A stretch of DNA of 64,000 nucleotides, taken from the NCBI RefSeq assembly GCF_033366695.1, contig NZ_JAOBTQ010000001.1:4092001-4156000 (forward strand), read 5' to 3'. Shown here piece after piece: positions 36,164-44,782 of the stretch. Every line of letters begins with the position of its first letter. The stretch's first letter is position 1. Below the pieces are notes generated by a model. The model did not search any database. It was not told where the DNA came from and worked only from the letters and a program-made list of their open reading frames with translations. The translations under genes were made by a program, and so were the position numbers. The stretch comes from Streptomyces sp. SCL15-4 (GTDB lineage Bacteria > Actinomycetota > Actinomycetes > Streptomycetales > Streptomycetaceae).

Positions 36164-36511
36164 TCAGCTGTAGTAGGCGATCTTCTCGTCGAGCACCCGC
36201 ATGGCCCGGCGCAGCGCCTCCGCCCGCTCCTCCAGGGCGGCACGGCGTTCGCGGAGGAAGGCGACGCGCTCCTGCGGGGCGTGCTCGGCGCGCAGGACGG
36301 CGACGAACCCGCGCAGGTCCGCGATGCCGAGACCGGCCTCGCGGAAGCACGTGACCAGGCCGATCCAGAAGACGTCGTCCTCGGTGTACTCCCTGCGCCC
36401 GCCGGCGGAGCGCCGGATCGGGCCGATCAGCCCTTCGCGTTCGTAGTAGCGCAGGGTGTCGATGGAGACACCGGTGCGGTCGGCGGCCGCCGCCGGGGTC
36501 AGGGTGGTCAT
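36164..36511 (-). CDS. MerR-family regulator
   Basis: 115 residues. Complete MerR HTH with the signature VSIDTLRYYEREGLIGPIRR and DDVFWIGLVTCFREAGLGI, then a dimerisation helix (LRERRAALEERAEALRRAM). There are no metal-binding cysteines at the C-terminus; it ends DEKIAYYS. Its family usually controls an adjacent oxidoreductase. The aldo/keto reductase gene lies 22 bases upstream on the same strand and has a typical MerR operator, so the two form an autoregulated operon. Confidence 0.88.
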   Translation of the reverse strand: MTTLTPAAAADRTGVSIDTLRYYEREGLIGPIRRSAGGRREYTEDDVFWIGLVTCFREAGLGIADLRGFVAVLRAEHAPQERVAFLRERRAALEERAEALRRAMRVLDEKIAYYS

Positions 36512-36533
36512 GGCGCTCCTTCGGTGGGGGCCG

Positions 36534-37472
36534 CTACCGCGCTTCGGCGAAGCGCGCCAGGTGCTCGTCGTCCAGCCGCACACGACGTGCGGCGAGCGCC
36601 TGCTCGACGTGCTCCACCCGGCTCGCGCCGACGATGGGATCGATCCCCTGCCGCATCAGCCAGGCGAGCACGACCTGGTTCCTCCTGGCCGCCAGCTCGG
36701 CGGCGATGTCGTCCAGGACCGCGAGCACCCGGGCGGTCCCGGGGTGATCGTAGGTGTGCGGGAGCGGCTTGTCCGCGCGCTCGTAGGAGCCCCACAGCAG
36801 CGAACTGTACGACCACACGGCGAGCCCCTCCGACCGCGCGAGGTCCAGGTCCTCGTCGGCGAGCATCCGGTGACCGGCCTCCGCGACGGCGGTGGACGGG
36901 CGCGGCCGGACGAGCGAGTGGCGCAGTTGCAGGGCCGTCCACGGTTCCACGCGCTGCTCCCGCGCGAGCGACCGGGCCCGCTCGACGCGCCAGGCGGCGT
37001 GGTTGGCCGCCCCGATCCGCAGGGCCACTCCCTTCGCGGCCAGTTCCCCGAAGGCGCCGACCGTCTCCTCCAGCGGCACCGTGCGGTCCTCGGCGTGGGC
37101 CCAGAGCAGATCGACGTGATCGACTCCCAGGCGCTCCAGGCTCTCGGCCACACCGGCGTGGACGGCGCGCGCGGACAGCCCTTCGGCGCTCTTGGGCCAG
37201 GAGTGCGGTACGAGCGGGTTCTGCCGGACCTTCGTCGCGATCCGCACCGCGTCGCGCGCACCCGGACGGGCCCGCAGCCACGCGCCGATCACGCGCTCGC
37301 TGGCGCCGCCGACGCCGCTGGGGTCGGCCCAGAAGGAGTAACAGTTCGCGGTGTCGAGCCAGACACCGCCGCCGGCGACGAAGGCGTCGAGGATCGCGAA
37401 GGCCCGGTCGGGATCGACGCGGGTGCCGAAGTCCATCGTTCCGAGGACGATCTGCGGGTCGGTCGTGTTCAT
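36534..37472 (-). CDS. Aldo/keto reductase
   Basis: 312 residues, standard (alpha/beta)8 AKR length. It starts IVLGTMDFGTRVDPDRAFA. The catalytic set is visible: Asp and Tyr in DTANCYSFWADP, Lys in IATKVRQNP, His in DLLWAHAEDRTV. The NADPH-binding C-terminal loop includes IVGASRVEHVEQALAA. It probably reduces carbonyl compounds. ATG 37472 lies seven bases past the -10 of a MerR-type promoter, so the transcript is likely leaderless. The MerR gene follows in the same operon. Confidence 0.92.
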   Translation of the reverse strand: MNTTDPQIVLGTMDFGTRVDPDRAFAILDAFVAGGGVWLDTANCYSFWADPSGVGGASERVIGAWLRARPGARDAVRIATKVRQNPLVPHSWPKSAEGLSARAVHAGVAESLERLGVDHVDLLWAHAEDRTVPLEETVGAFGELAAKGVALRIGAANHAAWRVERARSLAREQRVEPWTALQLRHSLVRPRPSTAVAEAGHRMLADEDLDLARSEGLAVWSYSSLLWGSYERADKPLPHTYDHPGTARVLAVLDDIAAELAARRNQVVLAWLMRQGIDPIVGASRVEHVEQALAARRVRLDDEHLARFAEAR

Positions 37473-37479
37473 GCCGCCG

Positions 37480-37510
37480 ATTCTTGGATCTGGAGCGCGC
37501 TCCAGGTCAA
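37480..37510 (-). promoter_or_regulatory. MerR-type promoter with 19-bp spacer and central palindrome
   Basis: On the minus strand TTGACC (37510-37505) and AAGAAT (37485-37480) are separated by 19 bases, the overlong spacer that MerR activators correct. Between them is a 22-bp dyad at 37487-37508 (core TGGAGCGCGCTCCA) with one mismatched pair. Confidence 0.85.
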
Positions 37511-37673
37511 GAGCCGTCGTGGCCGGCGTTCCGGAGCCGGTCCGAGGAGCCGGCGGGCAGGGGCCGGCCGAACGCGCGCATCCCGGGCCCGCGGCCGGGT
37601 ACCCGGCGGTCGCTGGAAGTCCGGAGCTCTGGCACACAGAGCCCAAGCGACAGGAGTCGGAGGCCGGAAAACG

Positions 37674-38684
37674 ATGCCTGGTCCGGCACACACCACCACG
37701 GCGGACCCGCCTCGGCGCCGCCGTACCGCCGCCCGGTCCGCCCGTCCGCGCAGCCGGGTCCCGGAGGCCGGTGACGAGGCCGATCTGCTCGGCCGGTATC
37801 TGAACCAGATCGCCGCGACCCCGCTGCTCGACGCCGAGGACGAGGTACGGCTGGGCCGGCTCGTCGAGTCCGGTCAGCACGCCGTCGCCGAACTGGAGGG
37901 CGCGGGAGCGGACCTCGCCGCGCACCGGCGCCGGGAGCTGGAGGCGGCCGTACGGGACGGACGGCACGCCAAGGACCACATGATCCGGGCCAATCTGCGG
38001 CTCGTGGTGTCGATCGCCAAACGGCACGCCCACCGCGGAGTGCCCCTGCTGGACCTGATCCAGGAGGGCAACCTCGGACTGATCCGGGCCGTGGAGAAGT
38101 TCGACCACACCAAGGGCTTCAAGTTCTCCACGTACGCCACCTGGTGGATCCGCCAGGCGATCGAACGGGGACTGGCGCAGCACGCCCGTACCGTCCGGCT
38201 GCCGATGCACGTCGTGGAGCAGCTGCACAAGCTGGCGAAGGTCGAGCGGCAGCTGCGGCCGCGCGTCGGGCACGAGCCGACGGACGGCGAGGTGGCGCGG
38301 GAGAGCGGCCTCGCCGAGGACCGGGTCGCCTGGCTGCGCCGGGTCGGCCGGCACACCCTCAGCCTGGACACGCCCGTGGACGACACCGGGGAGACCGTGG
38401 TCGGGGACCTCATCCCGGCCACCGACGTGCTCCAGGCGCCGCAGGTCGCCGAGTACCGGGCGCTCGCCGAGGAACTCAGGGACGCGCTGGGCGTGCTGGC
38501 GCCGCGCGAGGCCATGATCCTCAGCCTGCGCTACGGCCTGCACGACGGGCACCCGCGCACCCTGCAACAGGTGGCCCGGGAGGTCGGGCTGACCCGGGAA
38601 CGCGTGCGCCAGCTGGAGAAGGAGTCGCTCGGCCGGCTGCGGGCCCCGGAGGCCGGCGAGCGCCTGCTGGACTGGACGGGCTGA
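37674..38684 (+). CDS. RNA polymerase sigma factor, group 2 sigma-70 (HrdB-related)
   Basis: 336 residues. Region 1.2 (DLLGRYLNQIAATPLLDAED), regions 2.1-2.4 (ANLRLVVSIAKRHAHRGVPL, DLIQEGNLGLIRAVEKFDHT, KGFKFSTYATWWIRQAIERG), region 3 and region 4.2 (TLQQVAREVGLTRERVRQLE) are all complete. The short N-terminus lacks the long region 1.1 of HrdB, so it is a group 2 factor of the HrdA/HrdC/HrdD type; which one cannot be decided from the sequence alone. ATG 37674 is preceded by GGAGG and GGAAA. Expected promoters resemble housekeeping ones. Confidence 0.93.
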   Translation: MPGPAHTTTADPPRRRRTAARSARPRSRVPEAGDEADLLGRYLNQIAATPLLDAEDEVRLGRLVESGQHAVAELEGAGADLAAHRRRELEAAVRDGRHAKDHMIRANLRLVVSIAKRHAHRGVPLLDLIQEGNLGLIRAVEKFDHTKGFKFSTYATWWIRQAIERGLAQHARTVRLPMHVVEQLHKLAKVERQLRPRVGHEPTDGEVARESGLAEDRVAWLRRVGRHTLSLDTPVDDTGETVVGDLIPATDVLQAPQVAEYRALAEELRDALGVLAPREAMILSLRYGLHDGHPRTLQQVAREVGLTRERVRQLEKESLGRLRAPEAGERLLDWTG

Positions 38685-38751
38685 CCGCGCCCGCCCCTTC
38701 GCGCCTCCCTTCGTGCGGTATCCCGGGCTCACTCCGGTGAGTGCGCGCGCG

Positions 38752-40203
38752 TCACACCCGGGACGCCTCCGCTTTCGCCGTCGGCTCCCCGGTGGTCGCC
38801 GGGGACGCGGCGGCGCGGCGGGAGCGCCCGCCGAGGACGCTGACCGCGGCGGCGAGGAGGGCCGCCGCGAACGGCACCAGCAGGCCCGCGCGGTAGCCGG
38901 CCAGCCGCCCGGCCGTGGTGCCGGCGTGGGTGGCGGCCGCGGCGACGGCGGTGACGGCGGAGAGACCGAGTGCGGCGCCGAACTGGAAGGCGGTGTAGAG
39001 CAGGCCGCCCGCCAGGCCCTGCTCCTCCTCCGCGACGCCGTCCGTGGCGGTGATCGTCAGCGGCCCGTACGCCAGGGAGAAGGCCAGGCCGAGGAGGAGC
39101 AGGCCGGGGAACATCGCCGCGTAGGTCCAGTCGGCCCGCACCGGCAGGAACAGCCCGTAGGCCAGCGCCGCGAGGAGCAGGCCGCCGGTGATCACCCGGG
39201 CGTTGCCGAAGCGGCCGGCCAGGCGCGGGGTGAGGGTCGGCGAGAGCACCGCGTCGATGCCGACGACCAGCATCGCCAGGCTGGTCTGGAGCGTGGACCA
39301 GCCGCGCAGTTCCTGGAGATAGAGCACGACGAGGAACTGGAAGCCGAAGAAGCCGCCGGAGAACAGCAGCGCCGCGAGGTTGGCCCGGACCAGCGTGCCG
39401 TCGCGCAGGATGCCCAGGCGTACGAGGGGCTCGGGGACCCGGCGCTCGATCAGGACGAAGGCCGCGAGGAACGCCAGCCCGGCCAGCAGCGTGCCCGCGG
39501 TGACGGCGGCCGGGGCGTGGGCGGCGCGCTCCACGCCCAGCACGATCAGCACCAGGGCGGCGGTCACGGTGAGCGCGCCGGCGAGGTCCACGCGCCGGAC
39601 GGGCCCGTCGGGGCGAACGTCCCGGGGGACGCAGACGACGGCCGCGGCCAGGATCAGGGCGGCGAGCAGGACCGGCGCGAAGAACACCCACCGCCAGTGG
39701 ACGGCGGCCAGCAGTCCGCCGGCGACCAGCCCGACGGTGAAGCCGCCGGCGGCGGTGCCCGAGTAGACGAGCAGGGCCCGGTCGCGCTCGGGGCCCTCGG
39801 CGAAGCCCGTCGTGATGACGGACAGTCCCGCCGGGGTCATGAAGGCGGCGGCGACGCCCGTGACGAACCGGGCGAGGACGAGCGTCCAGCCGTCCGTGGC
39901 CAGTCCGCCGAGCCCGGAGAACAGCAGGAACACGGCGAGCCACAGCACGAACATGCGCCGGCGCCCGAACAGGTCGGCCGCCCGGCCGCCGAGCAGCATG
40001 AAACCGCCGTACCCGAGGACGTAGGCGCTCATGACCCATTGCAGCTCGCCCGTGGACATCCCGAGGTCGGAACGGATCGACGGCAGGGCCACGTTGAGCA
40101 TGGCCACGTCGACGCCTTCGAGGAAGATCGCGCCGCACAGCACGAGCAGCACGCCCCGGCGGCGTGCGCCCGGCCCGTCCGTGGCGCGCGAGGTGGAGAC
40201 CAC
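38752..40203 (-). CDS. MFS transporter, DHA2 (EmrB/QacA-type) drug efflux
   Basis: 483 residues from GTG 40203, chosen because GGGAGGAG lies just upstream. About 14 membrane helices are predicted. Family motifs include GVDVAMLNVALPSIRSDLG (motif D1), GGRAADLFGRRRMFV (motif A) and a motif C-like GTAAGGFTVGLVAGGLL. It is expected to export cationic or amphipathic drugs with proton antiport. The divergent LysR regulator with an operator-like dyad between them is the likely control. Confidence 0.9.
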   Translation of the reverse strand: MVSTSRATDGPGARRRGVLLVLCGAIFLEGVDVAMLNVALPSIRSDLGMSTGELQWVMSAYVLGYGGFMLLGGRAADLFGRRRMFVLWLAVFLLFSGLGGLATDGWTLVLARFVTGVAAAFMTPAGLSVITTGFAEGPERDRALLVYSGTAAGGFTVGLVAGGLLAAVHWRWVFFAPVLLAALILAAAVVCVPRDVRPDGPVRRVDLAGALTVTAALVLIVLGVERAAHAPAAVTAGTLLAGLAFLAAFVLIERRVPEPLVRLGILRDGTLVRANLAALLFSGGFFGFQFLVVLYLQELRGWSTLQTSLAMLVVGIDAVLSPTLTPRLAGRFGNARVITGGLLLAALAYGLFLPVRADWTYAAMFPGLLLLGLAFSLAYGPLTITATDGVAEEEQGLAGGLLYTAFQFGAALGLSAVTAVAAAATHAGTTAGRLAGYRAGLLVPFAAALLAAAVSVLGGRSRRAAASPATTGEPTAKAEASRV

Positions 40204-40276
40204 GATGAACTCCTCCCGGAGCAAAGGGGTTTGGTGGATGCGTCCAGCCTTCGCCGGGGCCCGTCCGGGAACAACA

Positions 40277-40287
40277 GCGATGATCGC
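40277..40287. promoter_or_regulatory. Dyad in the MFS-LysR intergenic region
   Basis: GCGAT (40277-40281), one base, ATCGC (40283-40287) is a compact inverted repeat of the T-N11-A kind used by LysR proteins, midway between the two divergent genes. Confidence 0.45.
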
Positions 40288-40352
40288 GACGTTCGTTCAG
40301 CCAGGCTTACCGATCGATGCCCGGCTTCCGTCCGCAGCCCCCGGAGAGGTAC

Positions 40353-41282
40353 GTGGACCACAACGAACTCGCCTGCTTCCTCGTCCTCGCCGAGGAACTG
40401 CACTTCGGCCGCACCGCCGACCGGCTGCGGCTGTCCCGGGCCCGGGTGAGCCAGCTCGTCCAGCGGCTCGAACGACGCGTCGGCGCGCCCCTGTTCACCC
40501 GGACCAGCCGGCGGGTGGCCCTCACCGACCTGGGCAGCGGACTGCGCGCGGAGCTGGAACCCCACTACCGCGGCATCCAGGACGCCCTGGCACACGCCGT
40601 GGCCGCGGCCCGCGCGGCGACGGCGGTCCTGCACGTCGGCTTCTCCACCCCGCTGGCCGGAGAGATCGCGCTGAAGACGGCCGAACGGCTGCGCGCCGCC
40701 CGTCCGGGGCTGACCGTCGAGGTGTGCGAGGTGCCGTTCGGCGATCCCTACGGCCTGCTGCGCCGCGGCGACTTCGACGTCCAGCTGACCGACTTCCCGG
40801 CGCGGGACACCGATCTGCGCCAGGGGCCCGTCCTGCTCACCGAGGGCCGGGTGCTCGCCGTCGCGGCGGGACATCCGCTGGCCGGACGGGACGCGGTGAC
40901 GCCGGAGGACCTGGCCGGGGTCGCCCTGCTGGACGTCGAAGGAGACGTCCCGGAGCACTGGCGGCGGCACCGGACGCCGGACCGCACGCCCGGTGGCCGG
41001 CCGATCGGGCGGGGACCGTCCGTGACCTCCTTCCAGGAGGCGCTGACGCTCGTGGCCGGCGGCCGCGGCGCCCTGCTCACCGCGGCCCACACCGCCGTCT
41101 ACCACGGCCGGCCCGGCGTCTCGTACGTACCGGTCGTCGGCGAGGAGCCGCTGCGCTACGGCGTGATGTGGCGGGCCGGCGACACCAACGGCACCGTACG
41201 GCTCTTCGCGGCCCTCGCCCACGAGGCCGCCCGGCACACCCCGCCGCCCTCTCCGTCCGCCCACCGCGTCCACGCGGCGTAG
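40353..41282 (+). CDS. LysR-family transcriptional regulator
   Basis: 309 residues. GTG 40353 (VDHNELACFL) is preferred over ATG 40317 because CCGGAGAGG precedes it. The HTH is standard (FLVLAEELHFGRTADRLRLS, RARVSQLVQRLERRVGAPLF). The periplasmic-binding-like effector domain follows (VLHVGFSTPLAGEIALKTAE, VSYVPVVGEEPLRYGVMWRA). It is divergent from the MFS efflux gene, the usual arrangement for a LysR protein and its target. The inducer is unknown. Confidence 0.9.
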   Translation: MDHNELACFLVLAEELHFGRTADRLRLSRARVSQLVQRLERRVGAPLFTRTSRRVALTDLGSGLRAELEPHYRGIQDALAHAVAAARAATAVLHVGFSTPLAGEIALKTAERLRAARPGLTVEVCEVPFGDPYGLLRRGDFDVQLTDFPARDTDLRQGPVLLTEGRVLAVAAGHPLAGRDAVTPEDLAGVALLDVEGDVPEHWRRHRTPDRTPGGRPIGRGPSVTSFQEALTLVAGGRGALLTAAHTAVYHGRPGVSYVPVVGEEPLRYGVMWRAGDTNGTVRLFAALAHEAARHTPPPSPSAHRVHAA

Positions 41283-41498
41283 ACACCCGGCGGACCGCGA
41301 CACCCGGCGCGAATCCGCGGCGGCCCGCGACACGCGCCGTGACGCGCCGCCGGTTACTGCGTCCGGGTGCATCCCTCACCCGTACGGCCGCCCGGTGGCC
41401 TCGCCCAGGGCCCCCGGGGTGCGCCCGGGCGGTGAGGATGGCCGGTGACACCGCCGTCGTGGCACGGGCGGACGCGAGCATCGGGAGTGGGACGACTT

Positions 41499-43220
41499 GT
41501 GAGCATCCTGAACGAACCCCAGGGCGGTGGCGCGGCAGCCGAGGACTCCTACGAGAACGAGCTGCCGGTCCGGCGCAAGCAGCCCGGCAACGTCGTGGTG
41601 AGGTGGCTGACGACCACCGACCACAAGACGATCGGCACGCTCTATCTGACGACGTCGTTCGCGTTCTTCCTGATCGGCGGTGTGATGGCGCTGCTCATGC
41701 GCGCCGAGCTGGCCCGGCCGGGCCTGCAGATCATCTCCAACGAGCAGTTCAACCAGATGTTCACGATGCACGGCACCGTGATGCTGCTGATGTTCGCCAC
41801 CCCGCTGTTCGCCGGATTCACCAACTGGATCATGCCGCTCCAGATCGGCGCGCCCGACGTGGCCTTCCCGCGGCTGAACATGTTCGCCTACTGGCTCTAC
41901 CTGTTCGGCTCGCTCATCGCGGTCGGCGGCTTCCTCACCAACAACGGCGCGGCCGACTTCGGCTGGTTCGCCTACACCCCGCTGTCGGACGCCACCCGTA
42001 CCCCCGGCGTCGGCGGCAACCTGTGGATCCTGGGCCTGGCCTTCTCCGGTTTCGGCACGATCCTCGGCGCCGTCAACTTCATCACCACGATCGTCTGCAT
42101 GCGCGCCCCCGGCATGACCATGTTCCGCATGCCGATCTTCACCTGGAACGTGCTGCTGACCGGTGTGCTGGTCCTGCTCGCCTTCCCGGTGCTGGCCGCC
42201 GCCCTGTTCGCGCTGGCCGCGGACCGCATCTTCGGCGCCCACGTGTACGACCCGGCCAACGGCGGTCCGCTGCTCTGGCAGCACCTCTTCTGGTTCTTCG
42301 GCCATCCGGAGGTGTACATCATCGCCCTGCCGTTCTTCGGCATCGTCACCGAGATCATCCCGGTGTTCGCCCGCAAGCCGATCTTCGGATACATGGGCCT
42401 GGTGGCCGCCACCATCGCCATCGCCGGGCTGTCCGTGACCGTGTGGGCCCACCACATGTACGTCACCGGCGGCGCGCTGCTGCCCTTCTTCGCCTTCATG
42501 ACCTTCCTGATCGCCGTACCGACCGGGGTGAAGTTCTTCAACTGGATCGGCACGATGTGGAAGGGCTCGCTGTCCTTCGAGACACCGATGCTGTGGGCGG
42601 CCGGCTTCCTCGTGACGTTCCTCTTCGGCGGACTGACCGGCGTCATCCTCGCCTCGCCGCCGATGGACTTCCACGTCTCCGACACCTACTTCGTGGTGGC
42701 CCACTTCCACTACGTGGTCTTCGGCACGGTCGTCTTCGCGATGTTCGCCGGATTCCACTTCTGGTGGCCCAAGTTCACCGGCAAGATGCTCGACGAACGC
42801 CTCGGCAAGATCACCTTCTGGACGCTGTTCGTCGGCTTCCACGGCACCTTCCTGGTCCAGCACTGGCTGGGCGCCGAAGGCATGCCGCGCCGCTACGCCG
42901 ACTATCTGTCGTCCGACGGCTTCACCGCGCTGAACACGGTGTCCTCCATCAGCTCCTTCCTGCTCGGCCTGTCCATGCTGCCGTTCCTGTACAACGTCTG
43001 GAAGACCGCCAGGTACGGCCGCCCGGTCGGCATCGACGACCCCTGGGGCTACGGCCGTTCGCTGGAGTGGGCGACCTCCTGCCCGCCGCCCCGGCACAAC
43101 TTCGTCACCCTGCCCCGGATCCGCAGCGAGTCCCCCGCCTTCGACCTGCACCACCCGGACATCGCGGCGCGGGAGCAGGAGGGCTACGAGATCGCCACCA
43201 GCGACCGGCCCCGCGGATGA
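41499..43220 (+). CDS. ctaD: Cytochrome c oxidase subunit I (orphan copy)
   Basis: 573 residues from GTG 41499. Heme-copper oxidase ligands are all present: heme a His in [12 protein letters not shown], the CuB His-Tyr pair in [13 protein letters not shown], the two CuB histidines in WAHHMYVTG, and the heme His pair in [11 protein letters not shown]. Twelve membrane helices are predicted. It is the proton-pumping terminal oxidase subunit of the plasma membrane. No ctaC, ctaE or qcr genes are nearby, so this is probably an extra copy outside the main oxidase operon. A small coiled-coil membrane protein gene overlaps its stop. Confidence 0.95.
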   Translation: MSILNEPQGGGAAAEDSYENELPVRRKQPGNVVVRWLTTTDHKTIGTLYLTTSFAFFLIGGVMALLMRAELARPGLQIISNEQFNQMFTMHGTVMLLMFATPLFAGFTNWIMPLQIGAPDVAFPRLNMFAYWLYLFGSLIAVGGFLTNNGAADFGWFAYTPLSDATRTPGVGGNLWILGLAFSGFGTILGAVNFITTIVCMRAPGMTMFRMPIFTWNVLLTGVLVLLAFPVLAAALFALAADRIFGAHVYDPANGGPLLWQHLFWFFGHPEVYIIALPFFGIVTEIIPVFARKPIFGYMGLVAATIAIAGLSVTVWAHHMYVTGGALLPFFAFMTFLIAVPTGVKFFNWIGTMWKGSLSFETPMLWAAGFLVTFLFGGLTGVILASPPMDFHVSDTYFVVAHFHYVVFGTVVFAMFAGFHFWWPKFTGKMLDERLGKITFWTLFVGFHGTFLVQHWLGAEGMPRRYADYLSSDGFTALNTVSSISSFLLGLSMLPFLYNVWKTARYGRPVGIDDPWGYGRSLEWATSCPPPRHNFVTLPRIRSESPAFDLHHPDIAAREQEGYEIATSDRPRG

Positions 43221-43567
43221 GCGGCCTGCGCAAGCGGGGCGCCGGCACGGGCGGCGACCTCGGCAACGAGGCCGAGGGCTATCTGCTGTGGCAGGCCAGG
43301 ATCGCCGAGGCGGAACAGCGCGCCCGCGAGTTCACCGGCCCCCTGGAGTGGCTGACGACGGCCCAGCGCGAGGAGGTCGAGCGGCACTACGCCGCCGACT
43401 GCCTGCGCCGGGCCCGGGCCGACCTGGAACGCGTCGCGGCCCGGTGCGTATCGCTGCGGGCCGAGTACGAGCACCGCTACCAGGAGCTGCGGCGGCGCTG
43501 TCTCGCCGTGGTGCTCGCGGTGTGCGCCGGCTGCACGGCGCTGGCCGCGCTGCTGCTCTCGCTGTGA
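43217..43567 (+). CDS. Small coiled-coil protein with C-terminal membrane anchor, coupled to ctaD
   Basis: 116 residues. Its ATG overlaps the ctaD stop (ATGA), showing translational coupling. Residues 20-90 are charged helices ([40 protein letters not shown]) and the C-terminus is one hydrophobic helix ([20 protein letters not shown]), so it should sit on the cytoplasmic face of the membrane. I do not recognise the family. It may help assemble or stabilise this alternative oxidase, which is inference from position. Confidence 0.7.
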   Translation: MSGLRKRGAGTGGDLGNEAEGYLLWQARIAEAEQRAREFTGPLEWLTTAQREEVERHYAADCLRRARADLERVAARCVSLRAEYEHRYQELRRRCLAVVLAVCAGCTALAALLLSL

Positions 43568-43571
43568 GACC

Positions 43572-43802
43572 TCACCGGGCCGCGCCGCCCGGCCGGCCGG
43601 CGCCGTGGGCGAGCCACTCGGACCAGGTGAGGTTCCAGTCGCCGTAGCCGTTACCGGCCTCGACCGTGTCCTTGGAGCCGGTGACCCGGATGACATCACC
43701 GGCGACGACCCGCCGATCGGTCTGCGCCCCGGCGACGCCCGCTGGCTGTACGAACACACCGAGGCCGGCGCCCGGGTGGTGATCACGGGCAGCGGCACGT
43801 AG
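43572..43802. pseudogene. Remnants of two genes joined tail to tail
   Basis: The minus strand from about 43700 to 43572 encodes a plausible protein tail (VVAGDVIRVTGSKDTVEAGN, then GYGDWNLTWSEWLAHG). The plus strand from about 43700 to 43802 encodes DARWLYEHTEAGARVVITGS and a stop, which resembles the C-terminus of L,D-transpeptidases. Neither has a complete gene attached: the expected SHGCxR active site is missing upstream of the plus-strand piece. This may be a deletion or inversion scar. Confidence 0.35.
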
Positions 43803-43816
43803 CTGGCCGGACCGGG

Positions 43817-44464
43817 TCAGCAGGCGGCGGCCGGGGCCACGCTCACCGCGTCGCGCTCCCAGGTGAGATGGCGGATCGAGGCCGCGTCGCCGCCCCCCTT
43901 GCCGCCCTTCGGCGCGACCTTGATCGTGACGCCGGAGCCGTCGACGGCCAGGAGTTCACCGCACAGGGACTGCCCCCGCGTGTGCACCCGTACCGTCGGC
44001 GCCGGGTCGTCCGGTCCCGGGGCCACCCAGGTGAGCAGGATGCCGGCGGCGGTGGCCAGCACGCCGAGCACCGCCGCCCAGCGCGCGGCGCCGATCCGCG
44101 ACACGATCCGGTCCAGCTCCCGCGCCTCCCAGTCCAGGAGCCCCGCGGCATGGGCGTAGCGCAGCACGTCACCGGGCCGGCCGTGCGCGGCGGACACGGC
44201 GAGGAAGGCGGCGCCGAGCAGCAGCACCAGTCCCGCCGCCACCAGGACGACGACCGCCGGCCGGTAGCCGCCGGGGAGTTCGGCGACGTTCTCCCGGCCC
44301 TTGAGGACCAGCACCGCGGCCAGCAGCCCGGTCGCGGCGCCGAGGAAGTTCCGCCAGCCCTCCGCCTGCGCCCGCGCGATCTCCAGCTGGGCCTGCGCCA
44401 TGGCGTCCAGCCGCTGCTGGGCGCGCTCCAGTTCCTCGGGCTCGTACCGGCGCGCCGGTGTCAT
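43817..44464 (-). CDS. Membrane protein of the caspase operon
   Basis: 215 residues from ATG 44464. An N-terminal amphipathic helix (YEPEELERAQQRLDAMAQAQ) precedes two membrane helices (FLGAATGLLAAVLVLKG and PAVVVLVAAGLVLLLGAAFL), a cytoplasmic loop and a third helix (WAAVLGVLATAAGILLTWVA). The C-terminal 60 residues form a small beta domain (RVHTRGQSLCGELLAVDGSG). The family is unknown to me. It overlaps the zinc-ribbon gene by four bases and is the last of three cotranscribed genes; it could be the membrane effector or anchor of the system. Confidence 0.6.
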   Translation of the reverse strand: MTPARRYEPEELERAQQRLDAMAQAQLEIARAQAEGWRNFLGAATGLLAAVLVLKGRENVAELPGGYRPAVVVLVAAGLVLLLGAAFLAVSAAHGRPGDVLRYAHAAGLLDWEARELDRIVSRIGAARWAAVLGVLATAAGILLTWVAPGPDDPAPTVRVHTRGQSLCGELLAVDGSGVTIKVAPKGGKGGGDAASIRHLTWERDAVSVAPAAAC

Positions 44465-44778
44465 GAGCCGGTGCCCCGCCGGCGGACCGCCACCCACTTG
44501 GCCCCGCAGCCGCCGGTCTCCTGCTGGTCGCCGGGATGAGGCAGCCGGCACCGGCAGCGCATGTACACCTCGTCCGGCGTCTCGTCCCGCCCGGACCTGC
44601 CGAGGGGCAGTCCCTTGGCCACCGAACCGGGCCTGATGTCCGGCACCGGATGGCTGGTCGCGCCGCCGCAGGCCGGGCAGGTGCCGGTGATGACGAGCCG
44701 GCCGCCGGATATCTCCCAGACGAATCCGCTCTGGTCCGGCAGGTGCCGGGACTCGAAGGGCTTGGGGTCGTGCGACAT
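44461..44778 (-). CDS. Small zinc-ribbon-like protein of the caspase operon
   Basis: 105 residues. Cysteines are arranged as CPAC (residues 34-37), CRC and CGAK: LVITGTCPACGGATSHPVPD, VYMRCRCRLPHPG and ETGGCGAKWVAVRR. This could hold one or two structural zinc ions. The N-terminus SGFVWEISGGRLVITGTCPA resembles small proteins found beside actinobacterial conflict genes. Its start lies four bases after the caspase-fusion stop and its own stop overlaps the membrane protein start, so the three genes are tightly coupled. Confidence 0.6.
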   Translation of the reverse strand: MSHDPKPFESRHLPDQSGFVWEISGGRLVITGTCPACGGATSHPVPDIRPGSVAKGLPLGRSGRDETPDEVYMRCRCRLPHPGDQQETGGCGAKWVAVRRRGTGS

Positions 44779-44782
44779 GCGG

